A DNA stretch of 64,000 bases from Hippopus hippopus (Eukaryota > Mollusca > Bivalvia > Cardiida > Cardiidae), in contig OX328101.1 of NCBI GenBank assembly GCA_946811185.2, forward strand, positions 24,722,122-24,786,121, in the 5' to 3' direction. The notes beneath the pieces were generated by a model, which searched no databases, had not been told where the DNA came from, and saw only the letters and a program-made list of their open reading frames with translations. Of the stretch, positions 21,937 through 33,600 are shown piece after piece; the stretch's first letter is position 1, and the number at the start of each line of letters is the position of its first letter. Both the position numbers and the translations under genes were made by a program.

Positions 21937-22646
21937 GACAGAGCGGGGGGGGGGGGAGAGAGAGAGAGAGAGAGTGCCAGACAGAGATCAAGACAGAGAG
22001 CCAGACAGATAGAGCCTGAGAGAGGCAGAGATAGAGTCTGAGAGAGGCAGAGAGATAGAGCCAGAGAGAGGCACAGAGAGAGAAAGATTAAGCTAGAGAG
22101 AGGCAGAGGGAGGCTGACAAAGACAAAGCAGAAGCAAGAGAGAGGGAGAGGAGAGACAGATGCCGAGAGAAAAAGATAGAGAGGCAGAGAGAGACAGCAA
22201 GAGACAGAGACAGAGAGAGGAAGGAAGGAGGGAGTGAGATCAAAAGAAAAAAGGAAGTCAGGAAAGGAGAAGACATTGGTTAGACAGAATTAGAGAGAAA
22301 CAGACAGACAAAAAGATAGAGAGATGGAGACAGAGAGAAAGACAACGTTAGAAAGAGACAGAGAGACCGAGATAGTGAGAGATATGAAAGGAAAAATGAG
22401 TGAATGAATGAGATATAAAGGGAAGGAAGAGAGAAAGAGAGACAGCTTCAGACAGAGGGATAGACAGAACGACAGACAGTTACAAGGTAAGGAAGAGAGT
22501 GAGACAGGGAAAGGGAGAGACAGCTAGAGAGAATGATACTAAGAGAGAAAGGCGCATAGAAAGGGCGAGAGGGAGAATGATAGAAAAAGGGAGTAAGAGA
22601 GAAAAAAAAGTGGGACAGAAAGAGCGATAGAGTAAAAGAGAGAGGG
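21937..22646 (+). repeat. Unit 3 GA-rich (purine-strand) block
   Basis: About 0.7 kb of GAGA, GACA, GATA and GGCAGAGA strings with almost no pyrimidine runs on the plus strand. It starts with a pure (GA)n tract. Equivalents: 9171-9903, 15479-16193, 26962-27656, 34002-34722, 40445-41228, 46931-47693, 53412-54159, 59884-60641. Most length variation lies in the leading (GA)n tract, longest in unit 6 (40457-40538). Reverse-strand frames read Ser/Leu-rich and are not genes. Confidence 0.88.
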
Positions 22647-24129
22647 CAAACGGTTTTGGGATAAAACTTATTGTCAAAGAATTGAAAGGGCACATTTAAA
22701 ACGCCAGAAAAACGAGAGTAAGGAAATAGCACCAGGGTTCAATGGTATTCGACATCGACTGATCGCTTAATTCCATAGACTTAGGTCAAGAGCTCTAGTA
22801 TTGCGGAAACAGTTCACAAAGTGGGGAAAAATTGAACAGACCTAGTGCACAAGTTAATCAACTGAAGGTAAATCAAAAGTTTGGGCACAGTTGTAAATAG
22901 AGAGGTCACATCAGTAGAACTTAAAGAAAATATTGATCACGTACTGTGGATACAGGCACACGGCATAAGGTTGACATAACGGTAGAGACACATTGTCAGG
23001 GTTTGTGCGTACTTAAGAGTGCAAAGTCACAGTCAAAGAGTGCGGAGAAGGGAAAATGGGAACGTCTCACTGAGTGAAAGATGACAAGCTGGAAGTAAAA
23101 TCAGTTTTTTGGCCTGAGGATACATCTCACTGACTAAGAGAAGGATCTCAATTCTTTAGAAGACATGACACAGAATGTGGGAATATCCTATGGACAGAGG
23201 GCACATCTTACAAACCTTGAGTACATCAGACGGGCATGGGGTATAGTCTTTCAGAAAACGGGTAAATTTAAAGTTAGAACACAGTTCTCGGGCCTCAGAG
23301 CACAGTTACTCGCTGAGGGTACATCTCACAGATTTAGGATATATCTCAGGGACTGAGGGTATGGGCAAACAGGGCATAGGATAGCATTCGAGTAAGATCA
23401 GTGGTTCAGTGCCTGAGGGTACATCCAAATGACTATAGGTACGAGTTTAAAGTCTAAGAGGAAATGAAAAACACTGAGGGAACATTCCACGAACAGAGGC
23501 TACAATCTTAAAAACTCGGTGTAATGGTTTCAGGTTTGAGTTAAAGGCTATGGATATGATGGCACAGACTGTGGGTACAAGCTCAGGAATCCGGGCGATC
23601 ACATTAATGTAGATATACAGTTTCGGTGCCTTATGCAAATTTCCAACAATCAAGGGTTCGATTTTAAAGACATACATGTAAATCAAAAGAAACGGAGAAA
23701 CCTTTCTCGAATTGGAGGTACATCTCATGGACTAAGCTTCATCGAACAGACTGGGGATAAGAGCTAACGGCATTCAGTTCAAATCAAAGTAAATACCAGA
23801 TTCTGGGCATCCATTTCCATTTGACCAACCAAGGGAACATTTTATGGAGAGAGGATAACATATGGTTGAATAATGGTAAATCATATTGGAAAGTACTTTT
23901 AGGGGGAATGGCTGATCTCATGGACTGAGAGTACAGGGTAATCAACTGAAGGAAAAAGGACTTGGCTAAATCTCAAGCGTTTGTTGACTCCTCTCAGGGG
24001 CTAAGGGTACATCGCACGGACTGAGGGTACTAACTGACCGAGAGCTAGCTAAACGAACGTAAAGACAATGAAACTGACTAAACACCCACTATCTTGGACT
24101 GAAAGCATTTCAAACGTTTTAAAGGTATA
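22647..24129 (+). repeat. Unit 3 degenerate minisatellite block (1,483 bp)
   Basis: Decayed variants of a roughly 20 bp motif like GGACTGAGGGTACATCTCA recur throughout: gctgagggtacatctca (23312), ggactgagggtat (23349), gcctgagggtacatcc (23411), actgagggaacatt (23474), ggaggtacatctcatggacta (about 23715), ggggctaagggtacatcgcacggactgagggtac (23997). Spacing is irregular. The block is 1,483 bp in eight units and 1,482 bp in unit 4. Confidence 0.72.
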
Positions 24130-27100
24130 GATATTTCGCGATTCAAATCAGTTCCCTTTCTTTTATTAATCTGAATATCTTTCACACCATTTCCAAATCA
24201 ACACTCTATTTCGGTTTAACTCCAAAGATGATTAAACAGCAATTCAGTCCATAGCGCATGGAATTTGAGAAAGGGTTTAGCTGGTTTGAATCCCCTGCTC
24301 GGCCATTCCTTTCCGAGAGTTGATGATACTCATTGCGACAGGATTAATTTTTCTCTAACCTCTGAGCACCAGTTTTGACAGTACTTATGTGGAAAAGCAG
24401 TCGGTGGCTTGGGAAGAATATCGTGAAAAGTACTGGTTACTGAAACTCCAGGAAAGCATGGGTAAGTGTACTAGACGCCGTAATATAATCAAGTATTGTT
24501 GAAAACGGTGTTAAACACATACAGTCAATCAACCAATCAATAAATCAATCGTAAAAGACTAGATGATTAAACAGCAATTCGGTCCGTATTGCACGGAACT
24601 TGAGACACGGGTTAGCTGGTTTGAATCCCCTGCTCGGCCAATCCTTTCTGAGGGTTGATGATACTCATTGCGACAGGGATTATTTTTTCTCTCACCTCTG
24701 AAAAGTAGTTTTGACAATACTTATGTGGAAAAGCAGACATTGACTAGGGACGAATATCGTGCGAACTACTGGTTACTAAACTCCAGAAAAGCATGGGTAA
24801 GTGTACTGGCCGCCGTAATATAACTCAAATATCGTTGAAAACGGTGTTAAACACATGCAATCAATCAACCAATCAATCAATCAATCGTAAAAGACTAGTT
24901 TAGTAGCTCAGTCGATCACCTACAGGTCTAGAGACAAGGGGGTTGCCAATCCCTAGTTCGGAAGATTATTTTCCCAAAGTTGATGATAGTAATTGCAATT
25001 CTTCTCTCTCACTGCTGTTCATTGTTACAACGATGGTTATGTGGAAAAGAAGCCAATGGCTAAAATATTAACTCTGATATTTACCCTCTGAACACTTTTT
25101 AACACATACCTATTAAAATCTAGCACGGTAAATACATGTATATTTCGCTTTTGCATCATTATTCTTTACAAATTTAACGATTTCTTCATCCACAATGCAA
25201 CCCTTCCACTGTAAAGTAAAAGTGTCGAAAACAAAAGCGCTTTCAAACTCACTCTCTCACAAACTCTCCGTCTCTGTCTCTCTCTATCTGTCTCTCTCTC
25301 TCTCTCTCTCCTTCCCTAAAAATCCAGAGGCTCCGTCAGTAACGTTCCGGACGAAAAACTTTCGGGTCGATGGTTCGACTCCCTACCTAAAGCTGATACA
25401 ATTTCTTTTTAAGATTTTTTTTATATGTTCAATGCGACGGGATTCATTCTTTTCTTATCGCCGATCTTCGATTCGACTTGTTTATGTGAGAAAGCAGACA
25501 GTGATTTAAAAAAGACCATGTGGAAAGTACTGGTAAAAGAAACTTCAATAAAGCATGGGTAGGTGCATTTACCGCCGGGATATTACGAAAGTAATGATGA
25601 AGTTGGCGTTTAAACACCAAGAAAACAAACACCCATCGAAACCAATAAATCCGGTATCAGCACTACCACCATCACTACCAACTCAACCATCAAAACTACC
25701 ACCACCATTATGATAATCATCATCATCATCATCATCAAAGCAATGATTAAAAAGCATTATAAACTCCATAGCTTTGTGTTAAGTTCTCGCAAACTCTAAA
25801 AGAGTTCAGGAAAAAAGACTTTCTCGATTCAAATCAGTTCCCTTTCTTTGATTAATCTAAAAACTTTCACAGCATTTCCAAATCGACACTTTATCTTCAC
25901 GTTTCACTACAGAAATGATTGAACAGCAATTCGGTCGGTAGCCTCTCAGAACTTCAGACATGGGTTAGCTGGTTTGAATCCCCTGCTCGGCCATTTCTTT
26001 CCGAGGTTTGATGATACTTATTGCGACAGGATTAGTTCTTCTCTAACCTGTCAAAAGCGATTTTGACAATAGTTATGTGCAAAGGCTGTCAGTGGATTGG
26101 GGACAATAGCGTGCAAAGGACTGGTTACTGAAACTTCAGAAAAGTATGGGTAGGTGCACTGGACGCCGCGATATAACTGAAATATTGTTGAAAACGGTTT
26201 TAAACACATACAATTAATCAATCGTTAATGACGATTTCGGTAGCTAAGTCGTTTTTGAGACAAGGGGGTCGCCAATCCCCAGCTCGGAAAATTACTTTCC
26301 CAGGTTTGAGGATAGTCATTGCGGAAGGATTCATTCTTCTCTCTTAAAGCTGGTCATTGTTCCGACGATGGTTATGACGAAAAGAAGCCAGTGGCTAGAG
26401 TATAAACGACAGGTTTAAGAACCCCAGGAATGCATGGAGAGACACACTGACCGCCTTGATATAACTGACATAATATTCAATACGGTGTGAAACACCATAC
26501 ACACATACAATATCGCAAATGGTCATGCGTTATCATTTGATATTAAACAAGTTGCATTTAATCATATGGTGCGAACTTTTGTTTATTCGGCACGTTAAAA
26601 ATTAAAAGCTGAGGTCGATACAGCATTGACAGTGATCGTGTATATTAACGCACAGGGCGATTCGATAACTGTATGATCTAACCAGTACGTATCAGTTGTG
26701 TCAGGAACGGCAGTAACATTTAATAGTAAAAGACCTATTTCAGAATTGTAATTATTTAATGATCTACATCTATTTCAAAGCATTCAACATTCAAACTTAC
26801 GGTCTGAGGGAACATACTAATAAACCGTACTTCATACAGGCAGAGGGTATAAAGAACTGAAGGAAGATAAATCGAAGGTTTTGGAGGAAAAGAGAAAAAC
26901 ACTGCGGCCTGTGAACTTGAGGAAACCAATAAGAAGAGGTAAGCTATGATATCTGGTAAGTGACAGAGCCAGGGGGAGAGAGAGAGAGAGAGAGAGAGAG
27001 TGCCAGACAGAGATCAAAACAGAGAGCCAGACAGATAGAGCCTGAGAGAGGCAGACATAGAGTCATAGAGAGGCAGAGAGATAGAGCCAGAGAGAGGCAC

Positions 27101-29138
27101 AGAGAGAGAAAGATTGAGCTAGAGAGAGGCAGAGGGAGGCTGAGAAAAACAAAGCAGAAGCAAGAGAGAGGGAGAGGAGAGACAGATGCCGAGAGAAAAA
27201 GATAGAGAGACAGAGAGTGAGAGACAGACAGCGAGAGAGAGAGACAGAGACAGGAAGGAAGGAGGGAGTGAGATCAAAAGAAAAAAGGAAGTCAGGAAAG
27301 GAGAAGACAGACAAAAAGATAGAGAGATGGAGACAGAGAGAAAGAAAACGTTAGAAAGAGACAGAGACAGAGAGACCGAGATAGTGAGAGATATGAAAGG
27401 AAAAAATGAGTGAATGAATGAGATATAAAGGGAAGGAAGAGAGAAAGAGAGACAGCTTCAGACAGAGAGATAGACAGAACGACAAACAGTTACAAAGTAA
27501 GGAAGAGAGTGAGACAGGGAAAGGGAGAGACAGCTACAGAGAATGATACTAAGAGAGAAAGGCGCATAGAAAGGGCGAGAGGGAGAATCATAGAAAAAGG
27601 GAGTAAGAGAGAAAAAAAAGTGGGACAGAAAGAGCGATAGAGTAAAAGAGAGAGGGCAAACGGTTTTGGGATAAAACTTATTGTCAAAGAATAGAAAGGG
27701 CACATTTAAAACGCCAGAAAAACGAGAGTAAGGAAATAGCACCAAGGTTCAATGGTATTCGACATCGACTGATCGCTTAATTCCATAGACTTAGGTCAAG
27801 AGCTCTAGTATTGCGGAAACAGTTCACAAAGTGGGGAAAAATTGAACAGACCTAGTGCACAAGCTAATCAACTGAAGGTAAATCAAAAGTTTGGGCACAG
27901 TTGTAAATAGAGAGCTCACATCAGTAGAACTTAAAGAAAATATTGATCACGTACTGTGGATACAGGCACACGGCATAAGGTTGACATAACGGTAGAGACA
28001 CATTGTCAGGGTTTGTGCGTACTTAAGAGTGCAAAGTCACAGTCAAAGAGTGCGGAGAAGGGAAAATGGGAACATCTCACTGAGTGAAAGATGACAGGCT
28101 GGAAGTAAAATCAATTTTTTGGCCTGAGGATACATCTCACTGACTAAGAGAAGGATCTCAATTCTTTAGAAGACATGACACAGAATGTGGGAATATCCTA
28201 TGGACAGAGGGCACATCTTACAAACCTTGAGTACATCAGACGGGCATGGGGTATAGTCTTTCAGAAAACGGGTAAATTTAAAGTTAGAACACAGTTCTCA
28301 GGCCTCAGGGCACAGTTACTCGCTGAGGGTACATCTCACAGATTTAGGATATATCTCAGGGACTGAGGGTATGAGCAAACAGGGCATAGGATAGCATTCG
28401 AGTAAGATCAGTGGTTCAGTGCATGAGGGTACATCCAAATGACTATAGGTACGAGTTTAAAGTCTAAGAGGAAATGAAAAACACTGAGGGAACATTCCAC
28501 GAACAGAGGCTACAATCTTAAAAACTCGGTGTAATAGTTTCAGCTTGAGTTAAAGACTATGGATATGATGGCACAGACTGTGGGTACAAGCTCAGGAATC
28601 CGGGCGATCACATTAATGTAGATATACAGTTTCGGTGCCTTATGCAAATTTCCAACAATCAAGGGTTCGATTTTAAAGGCATACATGTAAATCAAAAGAA
28701 ACGGAGAAACCTTTCTCGAATTGGAGGTACATCTCATGGACTAAGCTTCATCGAACAGACTTGGGGTAAGAGCTAACGGCATTCAGTTCAAATCAAAGTA
28801 AATACCAGATTCTGGGCATCCATTTCCATTTGACCAACCAAGGGAACATTTTATGGAGAGAGGATAACATATGGTTGATTAATGGTAAATCATATTGGAA
28901 AGTACTTTTAGGGGGAATGGCTGATCTCATGGACTGAGAGTACAGGGTAATCAACTGAAGGAAAAAGGACTTGGCTAAATCTCAAGCGTTTGTTGACTCC
29001 TCTCAGGGGCTAAGGGTACATCGCACGGACTGAGGGTACTAACTGACCGAGAGCTAGCTAAACGAACGTAAAGACAATGAAACCGACTAAACACCCACTA
29101 TCTTGGACTGAAAGCATTTCAAACGTTTTAAAGGTATA
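24130..29138 (+). repeat. Array unit 4 (5,009 bp, internally deleted)
   Basis: SINE block 24130-26510, linker 26511-26961, GA block 26962-27656, minisatellite block 27657-29138. Module A runs straight into the head of module E, so modules B, C and D with their microsatellites are missing. A 1 bp deletion near 28544 (cagcttgag for caggtttgag) is private to this unit. Confidence 0.93.
24551..24566 (+). other. Deletion scar in unit 4 (1,427 bp missing)
   Basis: The sequence gtaaaagactAGatgattaaacag joins what in unit 3 are 18098-18109 (gtaaaagactag) and 19537 onward (ccaaag|atgattaaacag). Only AG is shared at the breakpoint. Modules B, C, ATC, spacer and D were lost in one step. Confidence 0.85.
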
Positions 29139-29885
29139 GATATTTCGCGATTCAAATCAGTTCCCTTTCTTCTATTAATCTGAATATTTTTCACACCATT
29201 TCCAAATCAACACTCTATTTCGGTTTAACTCCAAAGATGATTAAACAGCAATTCAGTCCATAGCGCACGGAATTTGAGAAAGGATTTAGCTGGTTTGAAT
29301 CCCCTGCTCGGCCATTCCTTTCCGAGAGTTGATGATACTCATTGCGACAGGATTAATTTTTCTCTAACCTCTGAGCACCAGTTTTGACAGTACTTATGTG
29401 GAAAAGCAGTCGGTGGCTTGCGAAGAATATCGTGAAAAGTACTGGTTACTGAAACTCCAGGAAAGCATGGGTAAGTGTACTGGACACCGTAATATAATCA
29501 AGTATTGTTGAAAACGGTGTTAAACACATACAGTCAATCAACCAATCAATCAATCAATCGTAAAAGACTAGTTCGGTAGCTCAGTCGTTTACCTACAGGT
29601 CTAGAGACAAGGGGGTCACCAATCCCTATCTCGGAAGATTATTTTCCCAAAGTTGATGATGGTAATTGCAATTCTTCTCTCTCACTGCTGTTCATTGTTT
29701 CAACGATGGTTACGTGGAAAAGAAGCAAGTGGCTAAAATATTAATTCTGATATTTACCCTCTGAACACTTTCTAACGCATGCCTATTAAAATCTAGCACG
29801 GTACAGATATTTCGCTTTTCCGTCATTATTCTTTACAAATTAACAATTTCTTCATCCACAATACAACCCTTCTTCTATAAAGTAA

Positions 29886-30509
29886 CTAGAGGCGCTTGAG
29901 CGCCTGTATCGCTCCACAGGCCTGATATTTCTATAATGGCGAAAGGAAGTTTTTAACAATTATCATTCAATCCTGCATTTTAGCTCACTGAAGAAACAAT
30001 TTGGTAGACAACCACCATAGGAACTTACCTGCAAAACAACAGTGAAATCCAATGAATAGTTTTAGAGAAGAAATTTTTCAAAGATTTTACTTTATACCAT
30101 AAAAGGAAAATGAGTCTCCCATAAAAGCCATGTTTTTTGACAGATTTTTTTTTTTTTTTTTTTTAAGGAATTCTGTAAACCTGTATCTAAGGAACATTCC
30201 TGCAAAATAATAATGCTATCCAAATAGCGGGTTGGGAGGAGAAGATTTTTAAAGGTTTTTTACTTTGGTTGCCATGGCAACCAGAATTCTTCATGGAATA
30301 CAATTATTTGAAGGAATTTGAAAGAGGACCACCAAAGGAACATTCCTGTGAAATTTGGTAAAAATCCAGTCAATAGTTTCTGAGGAGAAGTTTTTTAAAG
30401 AAAAAGTTTACGGACGCACGCACGGACGAACGGACGAACGAACGGACGGACGGACGCACGACGGACACAACGCCATGACAATAGCTCGCTGGCCTTCGGC
30501 CAGTGGAGC
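29886..30509 (+). mobile_element. 624 bp non-autonomous element inserted in unit 5
   Basis: Empty sites in the sibling units read ataaagTAAaaatg. Here TAA occurs on both sides (29883-29885 and 30510-30512), giving a 3 bp target duplication (or TA). The left end has hairpin GGCGCTTGAGCGCC (29891-29904); the right end is a larger hairpin, AGCTC...CTGGCCTTCGGCCAG...GAGCT (30483-30510). Inside are three diverged tandem monomers beginning near 30020, 30191 and 30337 (ggaacwtncctg), a T20 run (30145-30164) and a GACG-rich stretch (30411-30466). No coding capacity. TAA/TA duplication suggests a DNA-transposon MITE (Harbinger- or Tc1/mariner-type), but clear terminal inverted repeats are missing. Similar elements are, from memory, common in molluscan introns. 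Confidence 0.8.
30267..30282. promoter_or_regulatory. Perfect X-box-like palindrome inside the unit 5 insertion
   Basis: GGTTGCCATGGCAACC is a perfect 16 bp palindrome and matches the canonical RFX-factor X-box (GTTGCCATGGCAAC). Function here is not shown; it is a motif match only. Confidence 0.45.
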
Positions 30510-30571
30510 TAAAAATGTCAAAAGCAAAGGCTCTCTGAAACTCACTCTCTCACAAACTCTCTGTCTCTGTC

Positions 30572-30617
<46 letters not shown>

Positions 30618-33600
30618 GTTCTTAAAATTCAGAGACTCTGTCAGTAACATTCCGGACGTAAAACTCTCGGGTCGATGGTTCGACTCCCTAGCTTAAGCTG
30701 TTACAATTTCTTTTTAAGATTTTTTATATGTTCAATGCGACAGGATTCATTCTTTTATTATCGCCGATCAACGGTTCGACTTGTTTATGTGGGAAAGCAG
30801 ACAGTCGTTTCAAAAAGACAATGTGCAAAGTACTGGTAAATGAAACTTCAATAAAGCATGGGTAGGTGCATTGACCGTCGGGATATTACGTAAGTAATGT
30901 TGAAGTCGGCGTTAAAACACCAAGAAAACAAACACATCTATCTCCACCAATATATCAGGAATCGGCACTATCATCATCACTTTCAACTCAACCATCAAAA
31001 TATCACCGTCATTATAATAATAATAATCATCATCATCATCAAAGCAATAATTATAAAGCATTAAAAACTCCATAGCTTTGTGTCAACTTCTCGCAAACTC
31101 TAAAAGAGTTCAGGAAAAAAGACTTTCTCGATTCAAATCAGTTCCCTTTCTTTAATTAATCTGAAAATCTTTCACAGCATTTCCAAATCGACACTTTATC
31201 TTCACATTTGACTACTGAGATGATTGAACAGCCATTTCGTCGGTAGCGTACAGAAATTGAGACATGGGTTAGCTGGTTTGAATCCCCTGCTCGGCCATTT
31301 CTTTCCGAGGTTTGATGATACTCATTGCGACAGGATTAATTCTTCTCTAACCTCTCAAACGCAATTTTCACAATAGTTATGTGGAAAGGCAGTCAGTGGC
31401 TTGGGGAGAATAGCGTGCAAAGGACTCCTGACTGAAACTTCAGAAAAGTATGGGTAGGTGCACTGGCAGCCGCGATATAACTGAAATATTGTTGAAAACG
31501 GTGTTAAACACATGCAATCAATCAATCAATCAAAACAGTTCCCCTTCTTTCATTTTCATCTGAAATATTTCACAGCATTTCCAAATCAACACTTTATCTT
31601 CACGTTTAACTCCAAAGATGATTAAACAGCAATTCGGTCCGTATTGCACGGAACTTGAGACACGGGTTAGCTGGTTTGAATCCCCTGCTCGGCCAATCCT
31701 TTCTGAGGGTTGATGATACTCATTGCGACAGGGATTATTTTTTCTCTCACCTCTAAAACGCAGTTTTGACAATACTTATGTGGAAAAGCAGACATTGACT
31801 AGGGAAGAATATCGTGCGAACTACTGGTTACTAAACTCCAGAAAAGCATGGGTAAGTGTACTGGCCGCCGTAATATAACTCAAATATCGTTGAAAACGGT
31901 GTTGAACACATGCAATCAATCAATCACTCAATCAATCAATCGTAAAAGACTAGTTTAGTAGCTCAGTCGATCACCTACAGGTCTAGAGACAAGGGGGTTG
32001 CCAATCCCTAGCTCGGAAGATTATTTTCCCAAAGTTGATGATAGTAATTGCAATTCTTCTCTCTCACTGCTGTTCATTGTTACAACGATGGTTATGTGGA
32101 AAAGAAGCCAATGGCTAAAATATTAACTCTGATATTTACCCTCTGAACACTTTTTAACACATACCTATTAAAATCTAGCACGGTAAATATATTTCGCTTT
32201 TGCGTCATTATTCTTTACAAATTTAACAATTTCTTCATCCACAATGCAACCCTTCCACTATAAAGTAAAAGTGTCGAAAACAAAAGCGCTTTCAAACTAA
32301 CTCTCTCACAAACTCTCCGTCTCTGTCTCTCTCTCTCTGTCTCTCTCTCTCTCCCTAAAAATCCAGAGGCTCCGTTAGTAACGTTCCGGACGAAAAAGTT
32401 TCGGGTCGATGGTTCGACTCCCTACCTGAAGCTGATACAATTTCTTTTTCAGATCTTTTTTTATATGTTCAATGCGACGGGATTCATTCTTTTCTTATCG
32501 CCGATCTTCGATTCGACTTGTTTATGTGCGAAAGCAGACAGTGGTTTAAAAAAGACCATGTGGAAAGTACTGGTAAAAGAAACTTCAATAAAGCATGGGT
32601 AGGTGCATTGACCGCCGGGATATTACGAAAGTAATGATGAAGTTGGCGTTTAAACACCAAGAAAACAAACACCCATCGCAACCAATAAATCCGGTATCAG
32701 CACTACCACCATCACTACCAACTCAACCATCAAAACTACCACCACCATTATGATAATCACCATCATCATCATCATCAAAGCAATGATTAAAAAGCATTAT
32801 AAACTCCATAGCTTTGTGTTAAGTTCTCGCAAACTCTAAAAGAGTTCAGGAAAAAAAACTTTCTCGACTCCAATCAGTTCCCCTTCTTTGATTAATCTAA
32901 AAATCTTTCACAGCATTTCCAAATCGATACTTTATCTTCACGTTTGACTACAGAAATGATTGAACAGCAATTCGGTCGGTAGCCGCTCAGAACTTCAGAC
33001 ATGGGTTAGCTGGTTTGAATCCCCTGCTCGGCCATTTCTTTCCGAGGTTTGATGATACTTATTGCGACAGGATTAGTTCTTCTCTAACCTGTCAAAAGCG
33101 ATTTTGACAATAGTTATGTGCAAAGGCTGTCAGTGGATTGGGGACAATAGCGTGCAAAGGATTGGTTACTGAAACTTCAGAAAAGTATGGGTAGGTGCAC
33201 TGGACGCCGCGATATAACTGAAATATTGTTGAAAACGGTTTTAAACACATACAATTAATCAATCGTTAATGACGATTTCGGTAGCTAAGTCGTTTTTGAG
33301 ACAAGGGGGTCGCCAATCCCCAGCTCGGAAAATTACTTTCCCAGGTTTGAGGATAGTCATTGCGGAAGGATTCATTCTTCTCTCTTAAAGCTGGTCATTG
33401 TTCCGACGATGGTTATGTGGAAAAGAAGCCAGTGGCTAGAGTATAAACGACACGTTTAAGAACCCCAGGAATGTATGGAGAGACATACTGACCGCCTTGA
33501 TATAACTGACATAATATTCAATACGGTGTGAAACACCATACACACATACAATATCGCAAATGGTCATGCGTTATCATTTGATATTAAACAAGTTGCATTT

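Larger units (their letters stand above)
17677..24129 (+). repeat. Array unit 3 (6,453 bp), reference unit
   Basis: SINE block 17677-21485, linker 21486-21936, GA block 21937-22646, minisatellite block 22647-24129. It carries none of the large indels, so its modules are annotated individually as the model for the array. A G12 run at 21945-21956, at the head of the GA block, is private to this unit. Confidence 0.93.

Noticed and set aside
23165..23356. 63-codon plus-strand ORF in units 3 and 4 (also 28175)
   Set aside because: It begins in minisatellite variants; the start codon comes from a single substitution (gacatgaca) present in only two units.
29886..30512. Helitron interpretation of the unit 5 insertion (3' hairpin then CTAA)
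   Set aside because: The 5' end lacks TC and the target is not A/T without duplication; the empty site shows a TAA or TA duplication instead.
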